A stretch of 64,000 nt of DNA from Mongoliitalea daihaiensis (GTDB lineage: Bacteria > Bacteroidota > Bacteroidia > Cytophagales > Cyclobacteriaceae), in contig NZ_CP063779.1 of assembly GCF_021596945.1 (NCBI RefSeq), positions 375,501-439,500 on the forward strand, given 5' to 3'. The notes under the pieces were generated by a model, which made no database searches, was not told where the DNA came from, and saw nothing but the letters and a program-made list of their open reading frames with translations. The translations under genes were made by a program, and so were the position numbers. Shown here piece after piece: positions 34,800-42,771 of this stretch (the first letter of the stretch is position 1; every line of letters begins with the position of its first letter).

Positions 34800-35200
34800 C
34801 GGATTGGGGGTTCACGCCAAGGCGCAAAGACGCAGTTTTAAGAGCGCTAAAGAAATCAATTATATCTTCGCGAAATCCGTTAAATCGCCTGTATCTGTGA
34901 GAGATTGTAGCCACAAAGGCGCTAAGGCACAAAGAAAAGGGTTCACGCAAAGACGCAAAGACGCGGTTTTAAGGGCGCTAAAGAAGTAATTTTATCTGTG
35001 TCAAATCTGTTCAATCCCCTTTATCCGTGAGATACTTTTGCCACAAAGGCGCTAAGGCACTAAAAAAAAATCACGCCAAGGCAAAGTCGCAATTCAAAGA
35101 GCGCTAAAGAAATCAATTATATCTGTGTTAAATCTGTTCAATCCGATTTATCTGTGAGAGACTTTACCAAATCTGCTCAGTCTCCTGTATCTGTGAGAGA
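34800..35200. repeat. Array C, left part: three copies of a ~130-bp unit
   Basis: Units beginning CACGCnAAGnCGCAAAGACG start at 34813, 34944 and 35072 (131 and 128 bp apart). Each contains GAGCGCTAAAGAAATCAATT, then TCTGTGAGAGA and CCACAAAGGCGCTAAGGCAC. The segment 34821-34902 (82 bp) is identical, base for base, to 36493-36574 on the other side of the ATPase gene. The last unit runs through the stop codon and final codons of that gene at 35177-35206. Confidence 0.93.
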
Positions 35201-36361
35201 TTGTAGCAAGTCCATCATATGGGATAAGGGAACTACGAATGTATCCGACCCGATTGGATAGGTCTCTTTTCCGCTATATACAAAATATCTTTTGGTAGCC
35301 TGAATATCATCACAGCCACTGATAAAGCCTTTGCTAAGCTTAGGAGTCCATGTTTTTTTTATTTCTATAGCCCAGACCTCCATTTTAAACACTATTACAA
35401 AGTCAATCTCAGCACCGGCACTTGTACGATAGTACCAGAACTCCGCATTTCGTGGAAGGACAGCAATTAAATTTTCTATCACAAATCCTTCCCAACTAAA
35501 CCCCACTACTGGATGACTTAGTAAATCTTCCAAATTTGAAATCGTTAGTAAGGCATGCAGGACACCTGAGTCTCTTATGTAAACTTTCGGAGTCTTTACA
35601 AGTCGCTTTTTGGAATTACTATACCAAGGTCTGATGGTTCGTATTAAAAGCAAATCTTCCAATAGTTCAACATAATTCTTAACTGTTGGTGAGGTCAAAT
35701 CCAAACTTGCTCCTAATTGACTCATATTGATTTGGCAACCTTGCTGATGCGCAAGCATAGTCCAAAGTCTGCGAAGCCTATTGGAGGGAATAAAATTCGC
35801 AATCTGTGGAATATCCCTCTCCAAATACGTGGTGATGAAATTCTGCCGCCAGCGCAAACTGGCTAAATCAGAGTTTGCCAAATAACTATCAGGAAAACCT
35901 CCCCTCAACCATAAGTTATTTACAACACTGTCACCATAAATTTCTTTGAGATTGAATACAGACAATTCCTCGTATGCTATCCTGCCAGCTAAGGATTCCG
36001 AACTTTGTCGTATTAAATCTAAGGATGCAGAACCTAAAATTAAAAATTGTCCTACTTTTATTCCTTTTCTTCTTCTCTTGTCGATAACACCCCTAAGAAT
36101 TTTGAAAATTTCAGGTGTACGTTGAATCTCATCAAGAATAATTAACTTATCCTCATTCAATGAAAAATACTCCTCCGCCTCTTCTAATTTTTTCAAATCA
36201 GAAGGACTTTCAAGATCAAGATAAATGGATTTGGAATCAACCTCTTCTGCAATTTTCAGGGCAAGGGTCGTTTTACCAACTTGCCTTGGACCAATAATTA
36301 CCACGGCAGGAAACTCTCCCAGCACTTCTTTGATTGCAAATGCCTTTAAACGCCCTATCAT
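35177..36361 (-). CDS. AAA-family ATPase with DUF4143 domain
   Basis: The protein has 394 aa. AAA part: Walker A IIGPRQVGKTTLALKIA (about 22-38), Walker B LIILDEIQRTPEIFK (about 73-87), sensor ILGSASLDLIRQ. Then a winged-helix segment (QINMSQLGASLDLTSPTVKN) and a C-terminal DUF4143 region in which SAGAEIDFVIVFKMEVWAIE followed by IKKT has the E...D...ExK spacing of PD-(D/E)XK nuclease-like folds. The family is abundant and mobile in Bacteroidota, and its function is not established. It is enclosed by array C on both sides, and its last 10 codons plus stop (LLQSLTDTGD) are repeat sequence. Confidence 0.88.
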   Translation of the reverse strand: MIGRLKAFAIKEVLGEFPAVVIIGPRQVGKTTLALKIAEEVDSKSIYLDLESPSDLKKLEEAEEYFSLNEDKLIILDEIQRTPEIFKILRGVIDKRRRKGIKVGQFLILGSASLDLIRQSSESLAGRIAYEELSVFNLKEIYGDSVVNNLWLRGGFPDSYLANSDLASLRWRQNFITTYLERDIPQIANFIPSNRLRRLWTMLAHQQGCQINMSQLGASLDLTSPTVKNYVELLEDLLLIRTIRPWYSNSKKRLVKTPKVYIRDSGVLHALLTISNLEDLLSHPVVGFSWEGFVIENLIAVLPRNAEFWYYRTSAGAEIDFVIVFKMEVWAIEIKKTWTPKLSKGFISGCDDIQATKRYFVYSGKETYPIGSDTFVVPLSHMMDLLQSLTDTGD

Positions 36362-36429
36362 CCTTGCAAATTTAAAGTATGATTTTAATTTTGCAAGGTA
36401 TTTGAGTCTTTATCTGATTTTTTGATGAG

Positions 36430-36785
36430 AGTCTATTGCCACAAAGGCACAAAGAAAAGGGTGTCAAGCAAATCTGCCTGAAGGAAGACAGGGGCGCAAA
36501 GACGCAGTTTTAAGAGCGCTAAAGAAATCAATTATATCTTCGCGAAATCCGTTAAATCGCCTGTATCTGTGAGATCCTTTTGCCACAAAGGCGCTAAGGC
36601 ACAAAGAAAAGGTGTCACGCAAAGAAGCAAAGGCGCAATTCAAAGAGCGCTAAAGAAATCAACTGTATCGGCGTGAAATCTGCCAAATCTCCTGTATCTG
36701 CGAGAGACTTTTGCTACAAAGGCGCTAAGGCACAAGGGAAAGGTGTCACGCGAAGGCGCAAAGACGCAGTTTTTTATGGTGCAGA
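36430..36785. repeat. Array C, right part: about three copies of the ~130-bp unit
   Basis: The same unit as at 34800-35200 in the same orientation, with CCACAAAGG at 36439 and 36593 and its variant CTACAAAGG at 36714; CACGC starts at 36616 and 36747 are 131 bp apart. The first copy carries a short insert around 36468-36492 containing the near-palindrome GCCTGAAGGAAGACAGG. 36493-36574 is the exact 82-bp twin of 34821-34902. Confidence 0.93.
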
Positions 36786-36795
36786 TGAGATAATT

Positions 36796-37008
36796 CTAGT
36801 TGCTTAAATCATAGGAAATCAAGACATACTCATCTTCGGACTCTTGCTCAAATTGATTGAGGTATAGTAATTCATTATCGACAAATACACTTTCCAATGA
36901 ACCTCCTCCTGAAACTGAAAATTGGAATACCTTCAAAAGCTTCCAATCTTCATCATACACCAATAGCTGATAATCTTTAGGGATTTTGGAAATTTCTCTT
37001 AAATCCAA
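36796..37008 (-). pseudogene. C-terminal remnant of a propeller-like exported protein
   Basis: 70 codons starting at TTG 37008, with an in-frame stop (TGA) just before and no ATG. The sequence (IPKDYQLLVYDEDWKLLKVF, then SVFVDNELLYLNQFEQESED, ending VLISYDL) looks like the last blades of a six-bladed propeller lipoprotein such as those at 51442-53958, without signal peptide or N-terminal blades. It lies directly at the right border of array C, so the rest of the gene was probably lost there. Confidence 0.5.
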
Positions 37009-37117
37009 CCATCATGCTCAATAGAACAACTAAGCTAATAAAAACACCTAAAGCCTAAACTAAAATTCACATAAATAAAAAAACCTAAAGTCCCACTACC
37101 ATACAGCATACAAAAAA

Positions 37118-37150
37118 AGACCTTCGAGATTCCAAAAATCTCAAAGGTCT
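37118..37150. repeat. Dispersed palindrome P, copy 1
   Basis: AGACCTTCGAGAT (37118-37130) and ATCTCAAAGGTCT (37138-37150) form a 13-bp stem with one mismatch. Two further copies are at 40195-40233 and 41491-41529. A- and T-rich flanks make it usable as a bidirectional terminator. The surrounding 37009-37320 holds no gene. Confidence 0.75.
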
Positions 37151-37319
37151 ATTCATCTTCAAACTTCTATTTCCAAAATCCCTACTTTGTACTTCGTACT
37201 TGGTTCCTGGTACAAGTCTATAAATTAGATCTTTGTCTCCTACTGAAATTACTAGACACTTTTTTTAAGAATAATTCTCTTGTCTACAAGCCTCCAATAT
37301 ATCGACGAACCTGTCTACC

Positions 37320-37434
37320 ACAAGTAAAGGCATATTTCAACTTTATTTCGCGCTAGCATATTTCATTTGTCTTGACTCTTGCTTCTTGAGTCTAAACTCT
37401 CATTTCTCGCTTCTCGCTTCTCGTCTCTCGCTTC
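37320..37434 (-). repeat. Dispersed element E plus purine-rich 3' tail after pruA
   Basis: On the minus strand, reading from the pruA stop: GAGAAGCGAGAGACGAGAAG words, then AGACTCAAGAAGCAAGAGTC, then GAAATATGCTAGCGCGAAAT and GAAATATGCC. The last part is a copy of element E, also found near 40075 and 45252 (plus strand). The tail begins exactly at the stop codon of pruA. Confidence 0.75.
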
Positions 37435-39069
37435 TCAATCCTCACCCAAAAACGGATATCTATAATCCACTGGAGGCACAAAGGTTTCCTTAATTGTTCT
37501 CGGAGATACCCATCTTAAGAGATTGATCATAGAACCGGCTTTGTCATTGGTACCGGAAGCTCTTGCACCACCAAATGGCTGCTGTCCTACGACTGCGCCG
37601 GTTGGCTTATCGTTGATGTAGAAGTTTCCGGCAGCATTTTTCAATTTCTTCGTAGCCAACTCCAACGCATATCGATCTTGCGCAAATACAGCACCTGTCA
37701 GAGCGTATGGGGAAGTTTGATCTACCAATTCCAAAGCCTCTTCAAAATGCTCCGAATGGTACACGTAGATCGTCAATACTGGACCGAAGATTTCTTCCTG
37801 CATGGTCACATACATCGGATCTTTGGTTACGATGACCGTTGGTGCAATAAAGTACCCTTTGCTCTTATCATAGGTTCCACCTGCAATGATTTCCACTTCA
37901 GGAGCTGCTTTAGCATTATCGATGTATTTGGCGATTTTGTCAAACGATTTTTCATCAATTACCGCATTGATAAAGTTGGTAAAATCTTCCGTACCACCCA
38001 TTTTCATGCTTGCCAAATCTTCCAATAAATATGTTTTCACATCCTCCCAAATATTGGATGGAATGTAGGCTCTGGAAGCTGCCGAACATTTTTGCCCCTG
38101 GAATTCAAAAGCGCCTCTGGACAAGGCGACAGCAACTGCCTTTGCATGAGATGATTTGTGCGCAATGACGAAGTCTTTTCCACCTGTCTCACCAACAATT
38201 CTAGGATAGGACTTGTATTTGTAAATATTGGTACCGATGGTTTTCCACACGTGCTGGAATACCCCCGTGGAACCTGTAAAGTGAATACCGGCAAAATCTG
38301 GATGATTAAAAATCACATCACCGGCAGTTGGTCCATCTACATACACCAAGTTGATAACTCCATCCGGCACACCAGCTTCTTTGAAAATTTGCATCAAGAC
38401 ATGAGCGGAGTAAATCTGCGTATAAGCAGGCTTCCATACAATGGTATTCCCCATCATGGCTGCTGAAGTCGGTAAATTTCCCGCAATAGCAGTAAAGTTG
38501 AATGGAGTCAAGGCAAATACGAAGCCTTCCAATGGTCTTTGTTCTAAGCGGTTCCATACGCCATTACCAGATACTGGAGGCTGCTGTGCATAGATTTCCG
38601 TCATATACTTGACATTGAATCGCAAAAAATCGATGAATTCACACGCAGAGTCAATTTCTGCCTGATAGGCATTTTTGGATTGACCGAGCATAGTTGCTGC
38701 ATTCAATTTGGCACGGTAAGGTCCGGCAAGCAAATCGGCAGCTTTCAAGAAAATCGCTGCACGCTGCTCCCATTCCATATTTTCCCAGGCATATTTCGCT
38801 CCCAAAGCAGCATTGATAGCCTGCTCTACATGGGAAGCATCACCTTCGTGAAACTGACCCAAAATATGCTGATGGTCATGAGGAGGAGACATGGTTCGGG
38901 TTTTGCCGGTCCTTACTTCTTCCGAACCGATGTACATGGGCACATCGATTTGTTGGGAACGCAAGGTTTGAAGCATCGCTTGTAATTCTTTTCTCTCAGG
39001 AGAACCCGGTGCATAATTTTTGACCGGCTCATTGTGCGGAGTAGGCACATTGAAAAATCCTTTCAGCAT
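37435..39069 (-). CDS. pruA: L-glutamate gamma-semialdehyde dehydrogenase
   Basis: The protein has 544 aa, the length of single-function PruA/ALDH4-type enzymes. Typical lines are MLKGFFNVPTPHNEPVKNYA, NFTAIAGNLPTSAAMMGNTI (NAD site), HFTGSTGVFQHVWKTIG, the catalytic Glu in IVGETGGKDF, the catalytic Cys in FEFQGQKCSAASRAYIP (about residue 318), EEIFGPVLTIYVY and GGARASGTNDKAGS. It oxidises glutamate-5-semialdehyde to glutamate in proline breakdown; no putA/proline dehydrogenase gene is adjacent. The stop lies at the edge of the purine-rich tail. Confidence 0.96.
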   Translation of the reverse strand: MLKGFFNVPTPHNEPVKNYAPGSPERKELQAMLQTLRSQQIDVPMYIGSEEVRTGKTRTMSPPHDHQHILGQFHEGDASHVEQAINAALGAKYAWENMEWEQRAAIFLKAADLLAGPYRAKLNAATMLGQSKNAYQAEIDSACEFIDFLRFNVKYMTEIYAQQPPVSGNGVWNRLEQRPLEGFVFALTPFNFTAIAGNLPTSAAMMGNTIVWKPAYTQIYSAHVLMQIFKEAGVPDGVINLVYVDGPTAGDVIFNHPDFAGIHFTGSTGVFQHVWKTIGTNIYKYKSYPRIVGETGGKDFVIAHKSSHAKAVAVALSRGAFEFQGQKCSAASRAYIPSNIWEDVKTYLLEDLASMKMGGTEDFTNFINAVIDEKSFDKIAKYIDNAKAAPEVEIIAGGTYDKSKGYFIAPTVIVTKDPMYVTMQEEIFGPVLTIYVYHSEHFEEALELVDQTSPYALTGAVFAQDRYALELATKKLKNAAGNFYINDKPTGAVVGQQPFGGARASGTNDKAGSMINLLRWVSPRTIKETFVPPVDYRYPFLGED

Positions 39070-39174
39070 ATCTATTTGAGTTTATTTTGTTTCTGATTAG
39101 CAAATATAAGAAGCCTCCACGTAAAAGCCTGCCAAAAAGGACGGCAATTGCCCAAGGGGAACAAATTCACAGGA

Positions 39175-39206
39175 TTTGGGGCATGGCAGGCAAATATGTA
39201 TATTTG
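39175..39206 (+). promoter_or_regulatory. fabG promoter
   Basis: TTTG at 39175-39178 and TATATTTG at 39199-39206 are separated by 20 bp, a well-formed Bacteroidota promoter 26 bp before the fabG start. It rules out the in-frame upstream reading that starts at 39176. Confidence 0.7.
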
Positions 39207-39232
39207 GCGATTGTTTTAAAAAAAATATTCTC

Positions 39233-39979
39233 ATGGGATTACTATCAGGAAAAACCGCTCTGATCACCGGAGCTTCTAAAGGAATCGGAAGAGCCATTGC
39301 CATCCGCTATGCACAGGAAGGTGCCAATGTAGCATTTACATACCTCTCCAGCGTAGAAAAAGGCCAAGCCTTGGAAAATGAACTGGCAGCATTTGGTATA
39401 CAGGCCAAAGGCTATCGCTCAGATGCTTCCGACTTCAAAGCGGCAGAAGAATTGGTCAACTCGGTAGTTGCTGACTTTGGTTCATTGGATATATTGGTCA
39501 ATAATGCTGGGATTACCCGTGACAATTTATTGATGCGCATGAGCGAAGAAGCATGGGATGAAGTAATTGGAGTAAATTTAAAATCCTGTTTCAATACCGT
39601 AAAAGCGGCTACCAGAACCATGATGAAAGCCAAAGCAGGTTCCATAATCAACATCACTTCAGTGGTAGGTATCAAAGGAAATGCAGGTCAAGCCAACTAT
39701 GCCGCTTCCAAATCAGGAATCATCGGTTTCACGAAATCAGTGGCTTTGGAATTAGGATCCAGAAATATCCGCTGCAATGCTGTAGCTCCAGGATTTATCG
39801 AAACAGAAATGACTGCTGTTTTGGATGAAAAAACCGTTCAAGGCTGGAGAGATGGCATTCCAATGAAGCGAGGCGGCCAACCGGAAGAAGTTGCTAATGC
39901 TTGTGTATTCTTAGGTTCAGACTTGAGTTCATATATCTCAGGGCAAGTACTTCAAGTGGATGGAGCGATGCTCACTTAA
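39233..39979 (+). CDS. fabG: 3-oxoacyl-ACP reductase
   Basis: 248 aa from the ATG at 39233 (MGLLSGKTALITGASKGIGR). It is a classical short-chain dehydrogenase: cofactor motif TGASKGIGRAIAIRYA, NNAGITRDNLLMRMSEEAWD, catalytic Ser in NITSVVGIKGNAG, YxxxK in ANYAASKSGIIG, and NAVAPGFIETEM. This is the FabG pattern, using NADPH in fatty-acid elongation. It is not in a fab cluster here, so a specialised reductase role cannot be excluded. A purine-rich tail begins right after the stop. Confidence 0.92.
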   Translation: MGLLSGKTALITGASKGIGRAIAIRYAQEGANVAFTYLSSVEKGQALENELAAFGIQAKGYRSDASDFKAAEELVNSVVADFGSLDILVNNAGITRDNLLMRMSEEAWDEVIGVNLKSCFNTVKAATRTMMKAKAGSIINITSVVGIKGNAGQANYAASKSGIIGFTKSVALELGSRNIRCNAVAPGFIETEMTAVLDEKTVQGWRDGIPMKRGGQPEEVANACVFLGSDLSSYISGQVLQVDGAMLT

Positions 39980-40135
39980 GAGGCGAGCTTGCCTACCGTA
40001 TGGTAGGAGATTAGAAACAAGAGACAAGAATCAAGAGACTAGAATCAAGAAACAAGAGACAAGAATCAAGACGGATATATGCTTACGCAAAATAAATAGA
40101 AATATGCCTAGCGGCGAAAGATTAGGGGCGTGTGG
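39980..40135 (+). repeat. Purine-rich 3' tail and element E after fabG
   Basis: Directly after the stop: a hairpin CCTACC-GTAT-GGTAGG (39992-40007), then GAGATTAGAAACAAGAGACA, CAAGAATCAAG and related words to about 40070, then element E (GAAATATGCTTACGCAAAAT type, 40076-40130). This is the same tail as after DUF3037, the histidine kinase and pruA, again in gene-sense orientation. Confidence 0.8.
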
Positions 40136-40194
40136 AATTCCAACTATTCTTCTTAAATGGAGTAACCCTTTGGAAAAACCCCTTAAATGTAAGA

Positions 40195-40233
40195 AAAAGA
40201 CCTTTGAGACTTCTAATTTTTCAAAGGTCTTTT
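40195..40233. repeat. Dispersed palindrome P, copy 2
   Basis: AAAAGACCTTTGA and TCAAAGGTCTTTT form a perfect 13-bp stem around a 13-nt loop, with T-rich sequence after it. It is related to the copies at 37118 and 41491 and is a plausible terminator. Confidence 0.75.
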
Positions 40234-40360
40234 CCTATACTATATGGCGCTATTTAGGAATATTATTTTATAAGGTCTTCTATTTTCACTAAGCTTTTGT
40301 CCCTCATACCAAGTGAAGTTTTTTACTTGTTTGACAAAAATCCCTTATAACAACTATAGC

Positions 40361-40900
40361 TCATACCTTAGTCAATTGTTTTAAGCGACCTTGAAACGAC
40401 TGGAAATAATTTCTTTTAGTAGTGTCATTAAGAAAGGAAGCAGCCACCATTTTTTCAACTAAATCTGATTTTGAAATCATCAATGCTATGATATATTTTG
40501 GAAAGTCTTTTCATTGATTTCAGCTAATTTCGCTAGTTTGGCAAATTGCATAGCAATAGTGCCATGGGCTAGATTTCTTGGCAAAAGACCATCATCTAAT
40601 GCAAAGTCTCGATCTTCTATATGAATACGGCTATTGAGCAAGTCATAGGCTGGGCTTAGTCGATAATCTCTGAAAGATGTTTCTAGTATAGAAAAATTTT
40701 TAAAGTGAGCATCTCCATTTGAAAAGAGAAAATTAAAGATTAGCATTTTCAAAAGTTTGGGAGCTTCTAACTTGTATGTGGTTAAATAGCTACGCATTAA
40801 TTCAAATATTTCTAAATAATTTCCGAGATACTTATAATGTTCCCCATGGGTTTGTGGAGTTCTTTTTGCTAAGTAAGCAAAGTCATCTTGAGCTAATTTT
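40361..40900 (-). pseudogene. HipA-domain kinase remnant, 5'-truncated and frameshifted
   Basis: Reading the minus strand from about 40900 gives AQDDFAYLAKRTPQTHGEHY, then LEAPKLLKMLIFNFLFSNGD, AHFKNFSILE and LSPAYDLLNSRIHIEDRDFA, the C-terminal half of a Bacteroidota HipA-domain protein with the catalytic NGDAHFKN loop. The frame ends at a stop at 40486-40488; the expected tail (ISKSDLVEKMVAASFLNDTT, RLKQLTKV) follows in another frame to TGA at 40361-40363. The N-terminal half is missing, a stop closes the frame near 40905, and no partner genes remain. An intact ORF of 103 codons (40486-40797) sits within it, but the gene is dead. Confidence 0.82.
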
Positions 40901-41128
40901 TAAAATTTCAATAAAAAGAGCGGTAAAAAGCACTATGTTGCGTATAGCTTGAATTCTATCAAAAATTACGGCAAAAGATGCGCCATAAAGCACTATTAAC
41001 CAACATTTAATCATTGGATAAATGGAGCTCACTTTGTAACTTTCGAAACATACTATATCAAGATAAAAATTGCCGCATGCTCCGGTAATGTAACATGGTT
41101 TTATCTTCAGCCCTAAACGAAAAATATT

Positions 41129-41260
41129 GTGAAAACCTATATCGATAGTTATATCTATCTCTTTGTTATATCGATTATTTTTTTGGCACTAATAGCTCTA
41201 ATTATAATAATCTTGTATAATGGTTGGAAAATATTAAAAAAACTATTTTCTCGTTCATGA
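41129..41260 (+). CDS. Possible small membrane peptide, 43 aa
   Basis: GTG at 41129, stop at 41258-41260. The peptide is one long hydrophobic helix (VISIIFLALIALIIIILY) with a lysine-rich end (WKILKKLFSRS). It lies in a gene-free stretch between the hipA remnant and element E. Small single-TM peptides of this kind can be type I toxins or chance ORFs in A/T-rich DNA; I cannot decide. The rest of 40901-41340 shows nothing else. Confidence 0.3.
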   Translation: MKTYIDSYIYLFVISIIFLALIALIIIILYNGWKILKKLFSRS

Positions 41261-41337
41261 AATTAGGCAATTTTAGCTTAAAATAAATCAACTTGATTTT
41301 AATTTTATGGAAAAAAGGATGATATATATTTACTTCT

Positions 41338-41460
41338 GCTAGTTCAGCACAAGTATGCCCTATAAATTGATATAAGCCTTCTACCTTTGGTAGACAAGAG
41401 CGGCGAAATATTATTAGGCGCGTTTGAGATAACCAATTATTCTTTAAAAGATGATTGGGG
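41338..41460 (+). repeat. Dispersed element E-like fragment
   Basis: TTCAGCACAAGTATGCCCTA, then ATAAATTGATATAAGCC and GAGCGGCGAAATATTATTAG resemble parts of 45252-45330 (CAGCACAAGTATCGGCCCTA, ATAAATTGATATATGCC) and of 40076-40150. The order of the blocks is shuffled. Any ORF through this region is repeat sequence. Confidence 0.6.
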
Positions 41461-41490
41461 CTTTCCTAAAAGCAAATTACATAAAGACAG

Positions 41491-41529
41491 AAGACCTTTG
41501 AGATTTCAGGTATCTCGAAGGTCTTTTTT
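41491..41529. repeat. Dispersed palindrome P, copy 3
   Basis: AAGACCTTTGAGAT and ATCTCGAAGGTCTTTTTT form a 13-bp stem with one mismatch around a 7-nt loop, followed by T's. It is the third copy of the palindrome at 37118 and 40195. Confidence 0.78.
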
Positions 41530-41630
41530 AACATTGTGCTATTCCTGTGTATTGATAAAAAGACTATTGGAGTTTACAAATCAGTTTTTTGGCCTATTTA
41601 GCCTTTAAACTCGAAAGCGGAATCTTACAA

Positions 41631-41798
41631 TCAGCCATAAGCTTTTTTAAGTTTAAATCGAATAATGATAGGCGGGGAATCTTCGGATAAAGCCATCAAA
41701 TAATCTGCAAATTGACGATGGCGAGACGTATAATAGTTAATTATTTCCTTCCGGATATCTGTTCTCAAAAACCAAAATAATTGTTTTACTTTTTTCAT
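41631..41798 (-). CDS. Small hypothetical protein, 55 aa
   Basis: ATG at 41798, stop TGA at 41633-41631. The peptide (MKKVKQLFWFLRTDIRKEII, then RHRQFADYLMALSEDSPPII) has normal codon and amino-acid composition and mixed charged/hydrophobic character, unlike translated repeats nearby. No family is recognised. It could be a real small gene or the remnant of a lost accessory module. Confidence 0.4.
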   Translation of the reverse strand: MKKVKQLFWFLRTDIRKEIINYYTSRHRQFADYLMALSEDSPPIIIRFKLKKAYG

Positions 41799-41918
41799 CT
41801 ATTAAAAATGTTGATTGGATATGATTTATATCGAAAGAAAAAAAATTTGTTTGCACACCCAACCTTTTTTTCCAAAAACAAGTATATTGCTATGATATCA
41901 TTTCAATATCATACCAAT

Positions 41919-42767
41919 ATGGAAAAGCTAACCAAACCACTCTCTGGCTATTTGATGATTTTTATCGTAATAGCCCTCTTACCCACCATCGGAATCTCCT
42001 TCGCAAACAAGCAGATTTTGCTGGGGATCATATGTACCTTGGGATTTATTCTGATTCTCCCAGGATTCTTCACCTTGCAGCCCAATAAGGCTATGGTTCT
42101 GATTTTGTTCGGAGCCTACAAAGGGACTGTCAAAGACAATGGATTCTTTTGGGTGAATCCGTTCATGACCAAGACTAAGATTTCTCTCCGTGTGAGAAAC
42201 TTTGAAAACAAACCTCTAAAAGTCAACGACAAAATCGGAAACCCTGTGATGGTCGGGACCATCGTTGTCTGGCAAGTACAAGATACCTTCAAGGCTACCT
42301 TTGAGGTAGAAGACTATGAAAACTTTGTCCACCTTCAAACAGACGCTGCCGTACGAAAGATGGCTGGAAAGTATCCTTATGACGACTTCGAAGCTGAAAA
42401 TGCGGAGGTAACCTTACGTTCCGGTGTAGAAGATGTCAATCACTCCTTAGAAGCGGAAATTGCCGAACGTCTGCATCATGCTGGCATCAAGGTTATTGAA
42501 GCGAGAATTTCACACTTGGCATATGCACAAGAAATTGCTTCTGCTATGTTGCAAAGACAGCAGGCTACGGCCATCGTAGCTGCCCGAAGAAAAATCGTCG
42601 ACGGCGCCGTAGGAATGGTAGAAATGGCATTGGAAGATCTGAAATTAAAAGGCATTGTAGACTTCGAAGAGGAGAAAAAAGCAGCCATGGTCAGTAACTT
42701 GATGGTGGTCCTGTGTTCCGATAGAGCTGCTAGTCCTGTACTGAATGTCGGTACTTTGAATCAATGA
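41919..42767 (+). CDS. SPFH-domain protein (slipin/prohibitin-like)
   Basis: About 282 aa from the ATG at 41919 (MEKLTKPLSGYLMIF); an earlier start in A/T-rich DNA is less likely. Two hydrophobic segments near the N-terminus (about 10-28 and 32-50) anchor an SPFH domain: QPNKAMVLILFGAYKGTVKD, GFFWVNPFMTKTKISLRVRN, VMVGTIVVWQVQDTFKATFE, followed by a helical region (RQQATAIVAARRKIVDGAVG). SPFH proteins assemble into membrane scaffolds. It is the first gene of a tight five-gene operon whose last gene is an Arc-type DNA-binding protein; the SPFH/Arc pairing is seen in many bacteria. Confidence 0.87.
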   Translation: MEKLTKPLSGYLMIFIVIALLPTIGISFANKQILLGIICTLGFILILPGFFTLQPNKAMVLILFGAYKGTVKDNGFFWVNPFMTKTKISLRVRNFENKPLKVNDKIGNPVMVGTIVVWQVQDTFKATFEVEDYENFVHLQTDAAVRKMAGKYPYDDFEAENAEVTLRSGVEDVNHSLEAEIAERLHHAGIKVIEARISHLAYAQEIASAMLQRQQATAIVAARRKIVDGAVGMVEMALEDLKLKGIVDFEEEKKAAMVSNLMVVLCSDRAASPVLNVGTLNQ

Positions 42768-42771
42768 CGCT

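Noticed and set aside
34804-34989. 61-codon ORF rich in Lys, Ala and Arg
   Set aside because: It is array C translated; the repeated HKGAKAQRK-type words come from the repeat itself.
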